Shown here: positions 21,945 to 31,001 of the stretch, piece by piece
Numbering within the stretch: position 1 is the stretch's first letter
Layout of the letters: each line of letters opens with the position of its first letter
DNA from: Rebecca billardiae RCC1528
Lineage: Eukaryota; Haptophyta
Assembly: GCA_965240325.2 (NCBI GenBank)
Contig: OZ251229.1
Coordinates: forward strand, 1,550,001 to 1,614,000
DNA: 64,000 bases
Direction of reading: 5' to 3'
The notes under the pieces: generated by a model
Database searches by the model: none
Told to the model about the DNA's origin: nothing
Seen by the model: the letters and a program-made list of their open reading frames with translations, nothing else
Position numbers and translations under genes: made by a program

Positions 21945-23372
21945 TCACGATTCCTCACCGCGCCAGTGTCCAGCATACAGGTAACAGCATGTCCAAGCTT
22001 CCACCAGCTGCTTCTCAGGCAGCGCTGAGACTGGCGGCCGGCGCAACAGCGCCTGATGGCTGTCAAAGTGGATGTTGCCGGTCGCACCTCTGGCACGTCT
22101 GGCAAAATCCGCCCGCGCCGCCGCTGCCGTGGGCTGGACTGCTGGCGAACTAGCACGCGCCTGCGCATCTGTCGCCCAATGCACCACATTGGCGTGGCAA
22201 TGCAGCGTCGAGAGCGTGACGTTAGATGGCATGCTGCCACCCACACAGTGTAGCGCGCGGTGGAGCGCAGGAACGCCTCTGAGGAGGCGCGAGCGCGGCT
22301 TCGTCAGCATCTTCTGGTACGAACCACCCCGCTGCAGCGCATGTGCTACGAAGTCATCGCAGCTCTGCGCGACCCCGACAAAGCGGAGCACTCGACACCA
22401 CTCCGCCCGCTGCTCGAGCGCCGCTGAGCGCCGCCTCAGCTCTGACTCGTCCGCATCCATTGCTGCGAGCAGCTCGTAGAATGTCGTGCAGACGCGCAGT
22501 CCGAGCTCCCGAATCCACGCGTACCGGTGCTGCAAGCGCGCGCCGTACATGACGACGGTGTCCAGCATGAAGCGCTGCAGCTTGCGGGCACTGAGGTCGA
22601 GGCTGAACGTACTGAAGCTCTCCTTGTTGCACTTGCCCACCTCGCAGTGGGACTGACGGAAGAGAGACGCGCGCTGATCCGAGATGAACTCGTCGACCGG
22701 ATTCCGCAGCATGCTCACGATGAGTGGGCGGCGCGTGTGCAGGTAGGACCACAGCCCGAGGGGCAGCGGGTCGGGTGCGGCACTGGCCAGGGCGGTGGCG
22801 CGCTGCTTGTCCTCTGTGCTGCCTCCGCTCGGCAATGGCAATGCAGATGCAGAGTGTGCTGCGGCCTCGGCGAGGTGCGGGCTCTCACCCGCAGCAAAGT
22901 CGATGTGCTTGTCGAACACCTTGAAACCGCGCACGTGTGCCGCTGGCGAGCAACTTGCAAAGCGCGGGCAGTCGACCGGAGGCTTGCGCGAGTAAAGCAA
23001 GTCGTCCAGCCACTGTGCCCAGTCGGCTCGCAGCCTGGGGGCGGCGCGCTTGCGGCGCATCTCTTCAACGTTGGTCCAGAACTTGCACGTGCTGCCGTTC
23101 GAGCTGAAGCTGAGCACCTCGAATTCGAAGCACACTTCCTCGTGCTCGTTGAGCATGTCTGCGAACCACGACGAGCCACCGCGAGGCTGTCCGAGCATCA
23201 GCACGCCTGTCGTGGTGTTGGGCAGAGCCGCCAGGGTCGCTGGCGCGGTCATCGCGACTGCAGCGGATGTCGCTAGCATCATACGCACGCTGCCGCACAG
23301 GAGCGCCAGGAAGCCCACTCCCGAGCGAGGGAAGCGGCGGCCCTTGATCATCGGCGGCCCGACCGACACCAT
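21945..23372 (-). CDS. P-loop sulfotransferase-like protein 2
   Basis: This intronless protein is 475 residues from the Met at 23372. That start is preferred because the sequence upstream (to 23648) lacks coding character. A hydrophobic anchor (VGFLALLCGSVRMMLA) precedes the sulfotransferase fold. The 5'-phosphosulfate loop is LMLGQPRGGSSWFADML (58-74). The 3'-phosphate motif is VSMLRNPVDEFISDQRASL (219-237). N-glycosylation sequons (NTT, NGS, NVT) fit a lumenal Golgi enzyme. A segment between the two motifs is Ser/Ala-rich and probably a loop. It diverges from sulfotransferase-like 3 across about 490 bases. The acceptor is unknown. Confidence 0.85.
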   Translation of the reverse strand: MVSVGPPMIKGRRFPRSGVGFLALLCGSVRMMLATSAAVAMTAPATLAALPNTTTGVLMLGQPRGGSSWFADMLNEHEEVCFEFEVLSFSSNGSTCKFWTNVEEMRRKRAAPRLRADWAQWLDDLLYSRKPPVDCPRFASCSPAAHVRGFKVFDKHIDFAAGESPHLAEAAAHSASALPLPSGGSTEDKQRATALASAAPDPLPLGLWSYLHTRRPLIVSMLRNPVDEFISDQRASLFRQSHCEVGKCNKESFSTFSLDLSARKLQRFMLDTVVMYGARLQHRYAWIRELGLRVCTTFYELLAAMDADESELRRRSAALEQRAEWCRVLRFVGVAQSCDDFVAHALQRGGSYQKMLTKPRSRLLRGVPALHRALHCVGGSMPSNVTLSTLHCHANVVHWATDAQARASSPAVQPTAAAARADFARRARGATGNIHFDSHQALLRRPPVSALPEKQLVEAWTCCYLYAGHWRGEES

Positions 23373-23864
23373 GTGATCCCGCGCGCCCGTCCTTTGGATC
23401 CAGCCCAGGCAGCCAGGCTGAAAAGTCGCAACTTCACGTTGTCCGTGTCTCTCTGGGCAGCAGGCCTTCAGCGACTCCCTGCCGGACAACGCCCAATCAA
23501 GGCGACGCACGGGGTTCGGCGTCCTCTTTGAGGATGTCTGCGTGGCGGGCGACCCCCCTTCACCATCTGCTGGCATGTGCAGCACCCTATGTTGGGCCGC
23601 GTGCACGCGGGATTGCACGGTCGCCGTGTGATCGCTTGCAGTCGGCAAGCAGCGACAAGGAGCCGGGGTTGCGGGCCACCAAGGTGTCCCAAGGCTCTGA
23701 GCCTACCGTACCTACAGACGACCTGAGAGGCCACCTGCGCCGCCAAAACCGCACCGCGAGTGCGTGGATTCCCGGCCTACGGCTCGCTTGATTCCCGGCC
23801 TATGTACGCCACGGCGGCCAGGCAGCCATGCTGGGGGCCGGAGGGGTGGGGCTTGTTAAAAACG
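23373..23864. promoter_or_regulatory. Divergent promoter region of two sulfotransferase-like genes
   Basis: This spacer lies between the chosen start codons of two divergent genes. A short imperfect repeat GATTCCCGGCCTA(C/T)G occurs twice near 23767 and 23790. Promoter function is inferred from layout. Confidence 0.4.
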
Positions 23865-25433
23865 ATGGCGACCGCCGTTCTTGCGTGGCTCGCAACGGCC
23901 AGCCGCGTCTGCCCGTTCCGGGGTCTCGAGCCGCCGAAGGCTGCAGACGCTCTGGCGTCGCATGTGGGCGCGCTTGTGCGCGAGTGTGGCATGCGACCAG
24001 TCGGTGCCGGCCCAAGCGCAGACGGACGGCGCGCAGGCGACGCGCCGCGACTGCTCAACCAGTCACGAGAGTGGAGCGCCACGCCGTGGCTCCCAACGTA
24101 CGAAGACGAGGATTTCCCTAAGCCGAAGCGCTGCAGTCCTACGCGCGGCACCGTGCCGTGGGACGTGTGCCATGTGCCAGCGTACATGCACCCGCTCCCA
24201 ACGCCGAACATTCTCCTATACGAATCATGGAAGGCTGGCACGAGCCTCATCTGGGACACGCTCCTCTGCGCGTTCGGGACCATCAAGCACATGGACAAGC
24301 TCACCCCGCAGATGCTGCGCGCATTCAGCGCAGCGACTGAGCCTATAGTGAACGTGGGCATGGCACGGGAGCCCGCATCACGCGTCGTGTCTGGCTATCT
24401 GGAGATCACATCGCGGCTGCTCTCGCCTGCGATGACCTCGCGCGGCGCAGTGCTGCGGCTCGTGAAGGCAACGGACGTGCCGGGTTTGCTCCTCTCGATG
24501 GGGCTGGTGCCGAGGCCCAGCGAGCTGGAGAAGGGCTTCAAGCTGATGAGCACCAAGCGTGCCCGGGTTGTTCGCGAGCTCGCCCGCCAGCTGCGCCGAT
24601 CCGAGCTGGGCTGGCTGCTGAGCGGCCAGTCAGACAACATGCCCGCGCTGCTCGACCCGAGCCTCCCGCTACCGCCCGATGCTGGCGTGGACGAGCTCGT
24701 GCGCTTCCGCGCGTTCATGCGCCAGCTCGAATGCGTGCCCAAATACAAGGAGTGGCAGCACATGGCATCGCTGACGTCCTTCCAGAAGCGAGACATGCTC
24801 TCCATGGCTGGGGTGAAGCAGCAGCAGCCTGACTGGTACGCGCACAGCGGCGGGTCGGACGATCCGTCGTCGTCGTCGCCGGCGCAGCGTGTGACGCCGC
24901 TCGGGCGGGGCGTGGAGACGATGCAGCCGCCGTCCACTTGTTTCACCTCCCTGTGGACAAGCGCCACACTGCACAGCGTGCTGCGGCAGGAGAACCTCAC
25001 CTCAGAGCTCACCGCACTGCTCACCGGCTTGGGCTCTCCCCTGCCCTCCAACTGCTCGGGCCTCGCCGCCTCGCGCGTGAACGCGAAGAAGCTGTTCCGA
25101 CACGAGTCGTGGCGCGTCCCGAAGCAGATCCTCGAAGTGATCAAGCGCGCTGAGCAGCCAGGCGCGCGGCCTCTGCCTACTGGTTCAGTGCAGACCGTGA
25201 ACAATCTCGACCGGCAGCTCAAGGCTGCGCTGCGCTCTGAGCCCGAGCTGATGCGCATTGTGTGCCGAGTGTATGTCCAGGATTACCTGTGCTATGGATA
25301 CGCTCTCCCTGCAGTGTGCCACCCGCCCAGCAGCGGCGCTAGGGCGGCGTCGACTGGGCTCCTCGTTGCGTGCGAGACTGATGGCGCCCCACTATTGGAG
25401 CAGGCTGCCAGAGCAGCTGACGCTGTCAGGTAG
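23865..25433 (+). CDS. P-loop sulfotransferase-like protein 3
   Basis: This is an intronless protein of 522 residues from the ATG at 23865. An in-frame ATG at 23802 would add 21 residues. The first 15 residues (MATAVLAWLATASRV) look like a signal or anchor. ILLYESWKAGTSLIWDTLL (116-134) fits the 5'-phosphosulfate loop, although the usual PK is replaced by WK. VGMAREPASRVVSGYLEIT (164-182) is a good 3'-phosphate motif. Residues 300-350 hold a Ser/Asp-rich insertion (GGSDDPSSSSPAQR). Family assignment is from the paired motifs; overall similarity to the other two genes is low. The acceptor is unknown. Confidence 0.75.
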   Translation: MATAVLAWLATASRVCPFRGLEPPKAADALASHVGALVRECGMRPVGAGPSADGRRAGDAPRLLNQSREWSATPWLPTYEDEDFPKPKRCSPTRGTVPWDVCHVPAYMHPLPTPNILLYESWKAGTSLIWDTLLCAFGTIKHMDKLTPQMLRAFSAATEPIVNVGMAREPASRVVSGYLEITSRLLSPAMTSRGAVLRLVKATDVPGLLLSMGLVPRPSELEKGFKLMSTKRARVVRELARQLRRSELGWLLSGQSDNMPALLDPSLPLPPDAGVDELVRFRAFMRQLECVPKYKEWQHMASLTSFQKRDMLSMAGVKQQQPDWYAHSGGSDDPSSSSPAQRVTPLGRGVETMQPPSTCFTSLWTSATLHSVLRQENLTSELTALLTGLGSPLPSNCSGLAASRVNAKKLFRHESWRVPKQILEVIKRAEQPGARPLPTGSVQTVNNLDRQLKAALRSEPELMRIVCRVYVQDYLCYGYALPAVCHPPSSGARAASTGLLVACETDGAPLLEQAARAADAVR

Positions 25434-25452
25434 CTATCGGCGATCGCGCGGC

Positions 25453-26044
25453 GGCCAATGAGCAATTAATTCTCATAGTGTCACGTTAAGAAACTGGGGC
25501 TTGCTATCTGCGGATCTGGCCTAGAAACTGAGACTAGCGATTGGCTGGTTCGCTATACCAATACTATACGCATAGTCACAATAAGAAACCGGGACTACGT
25601 CGTCCCGGCTGATGACGAGTGAGTGGTCCGCCGAGGGCGAGGCGCAGTCGGCCCGCGTCGGGGACGCGGCGCGCGGCCCGACTACGAGTACAGGCCAAGT
25701 CCCGACTTCTCCTGAGGACTGACTCCTGGCCAGTGCACCGCAGCATCCATGCAACATCATGCCAGATTTGCTCCAAAAAGGCCCAAAATTTTCTTCGGCC
25801 TCGCCGGCCGGGCCTAAAGACAGCGGGGGGCTCTGCCCCCCTGCGCCGGCGCGGCGGGCGGACTTAGCTAAGAAACTGAGACTCCGTAGGCGCTCGGGCT
25901 ACCGAACGGCTAAGAAACCGAGGCTAGCCGTGAGATCTCTGACTTCTTATTGCCCGCGATTGCCTGTAGTCTCAGTTTCTAGGCCAGATCCGTAGATAGC
26001 AAGCCCCATACGCAGTTTCTTTGACGTGACAGCTCCTTATTGGC
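25453..26044. mobile_element. Fold-back (MITE-like) element with ~85-base inverted ends
   Basis: The left arm (25453-25545) and right arm (25957-26044) are inverted copies. Shared blocks include GTCACGTTAAGAAACT against AGTTTCTTTGACGTGAC, and CTGCGGATCTGGCCTAGAAA against its complement near 25975. The outermost shared bases are GGCCAAT and its complement. The centre carries three short relatives of AAGAAAC(C/T)GAG. No coding capacity is seen. A target duplication could not be fixed. Confidence 0.65.
25690..25822 (+). repeat. Direct repeat, copy 1 (copy 2 at 26059-26214)
   Basis: It runs from ACAGGC(C/T)AAGTCC to CGGGCCTAAAGAC, with CATCCATGC and TTTGCTCCAAAA in between. Copy 2 has several short insertions. 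Copy 1 lies inside the fold-back element and copy 2 just beyond its right end. Confidence 0.75.
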
Positions 26045-26058
26045 CAGCGATTGCCTGT

Positions 26059-26214
26059 ACAGGCTAAGTCCTGACTTCTCCTGACTGACTCACTCCTGGC
26101 TGCCAGTGCTGAGTGCACCGCGGCATCCATGCATTATGCAACATCATGCCATATATTTGCTCCAAAATGGCCCAAATAACGTTTTCTTCGGCCTCGCCAG
26201 CCGGGCCTAAAGAC
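26059..26214 (+). repeat. Direct repeat, copy 2
   Basis: Copy of 25690-25822 with short insertions, starting at the right edge of the fold-back element. Confidence 0.75.
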
Positions 26215-26407
26215 TAGCTACTCAAACAATACTACTATAGTATGAAGTCACCAAACAATATAATTGGCAATTGGCAATAAATAAGCAGCATGAGCGGGGC
26301 CGCGGACGGCGGTGGAACGCGGTCATAATAACGCGCGGCCATATTATTTTTAAATAATGATAATAAGTTATTAGACTAGATATTATGGCGCACGGCCCCC
26401 CCGAAAG

Positions 26408-26412
26408 GTCTG
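26408..26412. repeat. Target-site duplication GTCTG, left
   Basis: GTCTG immediately flanks the LTR end at 26413 and is repeated at 30075-30079. The empty site in the terminal repeat at 33403-33897 has a single copy. Confidence 0.92.
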
Positions 26413-26745
26413 TGTCAAAAGGGTGAAGAGAGCGACGGGGCCGTGAGGCCCGAGGCGTGACGCTGAGGCTCGTCGATGCGAAGGACGAGGAGCTGGGAGT
26501 TCGACTCGAGGTGCGGTGAAGCGACACGGAACTGAGCTGGCCTGGCGAGGAAAGAATCCAGCTGTCTAAGACAGTGCTGGAGGCACTGATAGCCATCAAC
26601 GGGTAAGTCGGGAAATGAACCATGATGGGAGTAAATGTGATGTCGACCTGATAATGAATGTCGGTGTAGTTGGTGTAGTGTGTCGGTTGGTGATCCGGGT
26701 GCGTACGCACAGGAGAGCGAGTCCGGGTAACGTTGGATCTTGACA
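26413..26745 (-). repeat. 3' LTR of the Copia element
   Basis: 333 bases, TGTCAA at its 5' end and TTGACA at its 3' end when read on the minus strand. It lacks the 8-base GCAGCTGG duplication of the other LTR. Confidence 0.95.
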
Positions 26746-26756
26746 CCCCCACCCAA
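26746..26756 (-). other. Polypurine tract
   Basis: On the minus strand TTGGGTGGGGG directly abuts the 3' LTR, the expected position for the plus-strand primer. Confidence 0.8.
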
Positions 26757-27011
26757 TCGCAGCGGTGGTCGTACGAAACCTGGTCGACCCGAAGGGACTG
26801 GGTGTAGACGTGTGACCATCGTGTGATTGTAGATGATGCGATGTTGCCGTATGGGATGCATGCGTCGGAGCGGTTGTCCGAGTAGACGATGTAGAAGTCG
26901 GGCGAGTCGGTGCCGGCAGCGTCTCCGTTCAGAAGAGACAGCGTGAGGTCAATGTGCGTCCGACGAGCGGCGACCGATGTAGCACTGGGACTTCGTGTGT
27001 GCGGCGAGGCC

Positions 27012-29654
27012 TTACATGCCCAGGATCTGAGCACGAAGTTTGAGGAAGGCGGCCGGGCCGAGCGGCTTGGTCATGATGTCGGCCGGGTTCTCGGTGCCGG
27101 GGATCAAGAAGAGCTTGAAGGTGCCGGCGCGGGCGTGCTGACGGTTCCAGTGGTACTGGACGTCGATGTGCTTGGTGCGGTTGTGGTACTTCTCGTTGTC
27201 CGTGAGGTCCACCACCGCCTTGTTGTCCTCGAAGAGCTTGGTCGGCGCGAGCTGCGGGTAGCCGAGGTCGGTGAGCAGCTTGCGCATGAAGATGATCTCC
27301 TTGCCGGCGGAGGTGACGGCCATGTACTCAGCTTCGGTCGAGCTCAGAGCCGTCGTGCGCTGCTTCTCGCGGCGGCCGCTCACCGTCGAGCCGCAGAGGT
27401 GCATCACGTAGCCGGTGACAGACTTGCGCTCGTCGTGGAGGTCGTTGGCGTAGTCTGCGTCCACGTACGCGATGAGCGTGACGTCCGAGCCCGAGCGGAA
27501 GAAGAGGCCGTGGTTCGGCGTGCCGGCGAGGTAGCGGATGACGCGCTTGGCAGCCTCGAGGTGCTTCTTGCCCGGCTTGGACATGAAGTGGGTGAGCGTG
27601 CCGACGGCGTAGGCGATGTCCGGGCGAAACTGCGTGATGTGGATGAGCGAGCCGACCACGGAGCGGAAGAACGTTGTCGTCTCCGCGTCGAGCGCGTCCG
27701 ACTCGGAGCACGGGCCGAGTTTGAGGCCCTCGGTCATCGGCGTGTCGGACGTGTTGCAGTTCATGAAGCCCGTCTTCTCGAGGAGCTCAAGGATGTTCTT
27801 GGTGACGGTCACCAGGATGCCGTCCTTGGAACGCGTGAGCGTGGCCGACAGGTAGCCGTCGATGTCGGCAGTGATGGTCATCTTGTACGAGGATGTGATC
27901 TTCGAGATGAAGTTGTCGCAGGCGGTCGGGTCGTCGCTGTCGTCGAGGATGAGCATGTCGTCCACGTAGATGCACACGGCGATGATGCCCGACTGCGTGT
28001 TGAGGACATAGAGGCACGGGTCGGCCTGGCTCTGCGCGAACCCGTACTCCTTCATCCAGTCGTCGATCATGAGACGCCAGTTGCGGCCGGACTGCTTGAG
28101 ACCGTAGAGGCTCTTGAGGAGGCGCAGCACGACGTCGCCCTTCGTCTTGGGCTTGTACCCGAGCGGCAGCTCGAGGTAGATCTCGTAGTCGATCGGCGCG
28201 TTGAGGTACGCCGTCGTGAAGTCGCCGTGGAAGAGGCGGCGCTGCTTGGCCGCGGCGATGGCGATGATCATCTTGAGGGTCTCGTAGCGGACGACCGAGG
28301 AGAAGGTCTCGTCGTAGTCGATGCCCTCGATCTGCGTGAAGCCCTTGCCCACGACGCGGGCCTTGAACCGCTTGATATTGCCCTTCTTGTCGCGCTTGAT
28401 GTTGAACACGGGCGCCGCCTTCAGCGTGCGCATCCCCGGCTTGCGCGGCACCTCCACCCACGTGTCGTTGGCCAGGATGGAGGCGTACTCGGCGTCGAGA
28501 GCGGCGGCGAACTGCGTCGCATGCGGGCCGTTGAGTGCTTGCACCGCCGTCGGCGTGTCCGAGAGTCCGATGGCGAGCAGGAGCGCGTAGATGCGCGGCA
28601 GCTTGGAGTAAGTCGGCGACGCGACCGAGTTGACGTGTGCGCGCGCGCGCGTGCGAGATGAGGGCGGGTCGTCGTCGTTGAGCGCGTTGCCGACATCGAG
28701 GGAGTCCTCGGCGCCGGCGGCGTCGTCGTCAGCGTCTCCGACGTAGGCGTGCGGTGCGTCCCCCACCCGCTCAGCGTGTCCGAATGCGCCAGCGCCATCG
28801 CGGCGCCGGACGGCGCCGTGGGAACTTCCCCCATTACCCACATCGGCAGCATGGAGGTCGAGCGGCGGCGGCGTCGGCGGCAGCTGCGGCGCGGCGGCGA
28901 GCGGGTCGCGCGCGATGTGAGCGGCGTCGGGGTGGTCGACGTAGAGCGTGTCCTCGTCGAAGCGCACGTGGTGCGAGATGATGAACATGTCCGGGACGAT
29001 CTGGCCGTCGCCGGGCACGCGTACGATGATCGCCTTCGTGTAGCGCGTGCGGTTCTTGGGCGGGACGTTCACCATGTGGCCGTCGTCGCCGTGGCCGACG
29101 TAGACGCCCATGACGGCGCGCGGGTCGAGCTTCTTGAAGTGCGTGTTCGGCGGCACGACGTAGGCGACGCAGCCGAAGACACGCAGCTGAGCGAGATCTG
29201 GCGGGAAGCCGCGCAGCAGCTCGAACGGCGTCTTGTCGAACGTCACCGGCGTGGCGATGCGGCGGATGATGTACGCGGCGTGGCGCAGCGCGTCCTTGGC
29301 GTAGGCGTCGATGCGCAGCTTGGAGTGGAACAGGATCGAGCGCGCCGCGTTGAAGAGCGTCTGGATGAAGCGCTCGGCGATCGGGTTGTGCTGCGGCGTG
29401 TCGGGCGGCGTGACCTGGTTGGGGGCGATGCCGTGGGCGCGGCAGATGCCCTCCCAGTCGGTCGAGTTGAGCTCGGGGGCGCCGTCGACGCGGAAGCGGC
29501 TGACGGTGTGGCCGTAGACCGACATGTCGTCGATGAAGCGTCGCATCGCCTTCGGTGCGTCCGAGCGGCGGTCGAGGAAGTAGATGAAGCCGGCCCGGGT
29601 GTAGTCGTCGACAAACACGATCACGTAGAACTTGGCAAAATCGTCCGGGTTCAC
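27012..29654 (-). CDS. Copia pol fragment: integrase core, reverse transcriptase, RNase H
   Basis: An uninterrupted frame of about 880 codons is present and stays open upstream through the deletion junction to the LTR edge. There is no in-frame ATG at its beginning, so this end is a truncation. The integrase core starts just upstream (LLVHVDVAGY holds the first catalytic Asp). It continues with VDDYTRAGFIYFLDRR, RVDGAPELNS (second Asp) and HNPIAERFIQTL (Glu). The reverse transcriptase has KARVVGKGFTQIEGIDYDET, LHGDF-like FHGDFTTAYLNAPI and the active site CIYVDDMLIL. RNase H carries AYVDADYAND and LSSTEAEYMAV. The C-terminus PADIMTKPLG is typical of Copia. The absence of stops in the remaining frame shows that the deletion is young. 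Confidence 0.95.
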   Translation of the reverse strand: MNPDDFAKFYVIVFVDDYTRAGFIYFLDRRSDAPKAMRRFIDDMSVYGHTVSRFRVDGAPELNSTDWEGICRAHGIAPNQVTPPDTPQHNPIAERFIQTLFNAARSILFHSKLRIDAYAKDALRHAAYIIRRIATPVTFDKTPFELLRGFPPDLAQLRVFGCVAYVVPPNTHFKKLDPRAVMGVYVGHGDDGHMVNVPPKNRTRYTKAIIVRVPGDGQIVPDMFIISHHVRFDEDTLYVDHPDAAHIARDPLAAAPQLPPTPPPLDLHAADVGNGGSSHGAVRRRDGAGAFGHAERVGDAPHAYVGDADDDAAGAEDSLDVGNALNDDDPPSSRTRARAHVNSVASPTYSKLPRIYALLLAIGLSDTPTAVQALNGPHATQFAAALDAEYASILANDTWVEVPRKPGMRTLKAAPVFNIKRDKKGNIKRFKARVVGKGFTQIEGIDYDETFSSVVRYETLKMIIAIAAAKQRRLFHGDFTTAYLNAPIDYEIYLELPLGYKPKTKGDVVLRLLKSLYGLKQSGRNWRLMIDDWMKEYGFAQSQADPCLYVLNTQSGIIAVCIYVDDMLILDDSDDPTACDNFISKITSSYKMTITADIDGYLSATLTRSKDGILVTVTKNILELLEKTGFMNCNTSDTPMTEGLKLGPCSESDALDAETTTFFRSVVGSLIHITQFRPDIAYAVGTLTHFMSKPGKKHLEAAKRVIRYLAGTPNHGLFFRSGSDVTLIAYVDADYANDLHDERKSVTGYVMHLCGSTVSGRREKQRTTALSSTEAEYMAVTSAGKEIIFMRKLLTDLGYPQLAPTKLFEDNKAVVDLTDNEKYHNRTKHIDVQYHWNRQHARAGTFKLFLIPGTENPADIMTKPLGPAAFLKLRAQILGM

Positions 29655-29715
29655 GATGAACTTGCCGTCGACGTAGCCGGCGACGTCGACATGGACGAGC
29701 AGGTACGGAGTTCGA

Positions 29716-29733
29716 CACCCCGCGGCTCCACCA
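29716..29733 (-). other. Primer-binding site
   Basis: On the minus strand TGGTGGAGCCGCGGGGTG begins at the first base after the 5' LTR. It is complementary to a tRNA 3' end with acceptor CGGCTCC-A-CCA. The complementarity to a tRNA shape continues into the T arm (CCCCG, then the loop TTCGACA). I cannot name the tRNA. Confidence 0.75.
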
Positions 29734-30074
29734 TGTCAAAAGGGTGAAGAGAGCGACGGGGCCGTGAGGCCCGAGGCGTGACGCTGAGGCTCGTCGATGC
29801 GAAGGACGAGGAGCTGGGAGTTCGACTCGAGGTGCGGTGAAGCGACACGGAACTGAGCTGGGCAGCTGGCCTGGCGAGGAAAGAATCCAGCTGTCTAAGA
29901 CCGTGCTGGAGGCACTGATAGCCATCAACGGGTAAGTCGGGAAATGAACCATGATGGGAGTAAATGTGATGTCGACCTGATAATGAATGTCGGTGTAGTT
30001 GGTGTAGTGTGTCGGTTGGTGATCCGGGTGCGTACGCACAGGAGAGCGAGTCCGGGTAACGTTGGATCTTGACA
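29734..30074 (-). repeat. 5' LTR of the Copia element
   Basis: 341 bases, identical to the other LTR except for an 8-base duplication (GCAGCTGG) and one substitution near 29904. Confidence 0.95.
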
Positions 30075-30658
30075 GTCTGAGCGTGAGCGAAAGCCGGGGG
30101 GGGCGGCGCACGTGCTCCGCAAAATCAAAAAAGATAATGGCGCGCGTGATGCTGGTGGGGATTTTGTACTTGTAGCAGGGGGAGAGCTGCTAGTGAATGG
30201 CATTCAACCCCCTTGATGACGCTTGATTGCGTTCGTACTACTGTATCCGATTCCCCTGCTCGTATTAATCTCTTTTTGCAGGCATAGATACTAATAGGAC
30301 AATTCCCTCGCTGAATAGCACAAATGGCGCCTTGGCCTTCTTGGCCCAATGCGGGTGGGATTCGACATCTCTATCTGCGAGGATTCAAGAGCTCTCTGAT
30401 GCGGCGCGAAGTGCCGCGAACGCGGCATGAAAAAAAATCCCCCGCATCCCCACTGGGCGGAAGTGCGGACGGGTTACGGTAACGCCGAAAATCGATTTCT
30501 TTACTGTGGATGAAAGAAGTGTAGTGAGTGTGTCCTAGACAGCCTGAGCGTAAAGGTCAATAATTGCAGTTCTGATTCAAGATTCCGCTCAGCCCTTATT
30601 GCAAACTGATTCAAAGCCAATGTGGGTGTGATCGACGCGTTGTGATGCTCTATCTGGA
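30075..30658. repeat. Left terminal repeat of the composite element (inner part)
   Basis: It is an inverted match to 33403-33897. Shared landmarks are GAGCGTGAGCGAAAGCC, GGAGCACGTGCGCC complement, ACTAATAGGACAATTCCCTC and CTCTATCTGGA at the inner edge. It contains an extra ~115 bases (about 30398-30511) absent from the other two copies. Confidence 0.85.
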
Positions 30659-31001
30659 CTCGATGATCGGCGAACAGTCACGATCCAACTGCCGCCGGCA
30701 CGTCGGCGCGAGTGTGTGTGTGTGGGTGCGATCGCGTGGGGCGCGCGGCGGCGTGTGTAGCGGCCAGGCGGAGGCGTCGGGGGCGGCGGCTGAAGGGAGC
30801 GAGGGCGGTGGTGGCGGCACGGACGAGGGAGGCGCGCCGAACGGCATGTCCGTCCTCACCCTCGCCAGCGGCGGCCGCCCGCGCGTCACCGCCGCCGGCT
30901 CTCAGCCCGAGCCGACGCCGCCGCCCGCGAGTGCCGCCAACGGCGCGCGGCGGGCGCGTCACGGCAGGCGGCGGGGGCGGCGACTGCAGGGAGCGAGGGC
31001 G

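Larger units (their letters stand above)
25434..26392. other. Intergenic region made of small repeats
   Basis: No gene. It contains a fold-back element (25453-26044), a direct-repeat pair (25690-25822 and 26059-26214) and an AT-rich stretch up to the start of the composite element. Confidence 0.7.
26413..30074 (-). mobile_element. Copia-type LTR retrotransposon, internally deleted
   Basis: Two LTRs (333 and 341 bases) bound by TGTCAA/TTGACA flank a pol region read on the minus strand. A 5-base GTCTG duplication flanks the element. The LTRs differ by one 8-base duplication and one substitution that I could find, so insertion was recent. Between the 5' LTR and the integrase core there are only about 40 bases. 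Gag, protease and the integrase zinc domain are therefore missing, which makes this a non-autonomous copy. Domain order integrase, reverse transcriptase, RNase H places it in Ty1/Copia. Confidence 0.95.

Noticed and set aside
26910-28661. A 583-codon open frame on the plus strand
   Set aside because: It is the antisense shadow of the Copia pol gene, whose minus-strand frame carries all integrase, reverse transcriptase and RNase H motifs.
30645-31001. Upstream part of the open frame that continues into the 31002-31700 fragment
   Set aside because: Its beginning lies in the terminal repeat of the composite element, so the apparent start codon is not that of a host gene.
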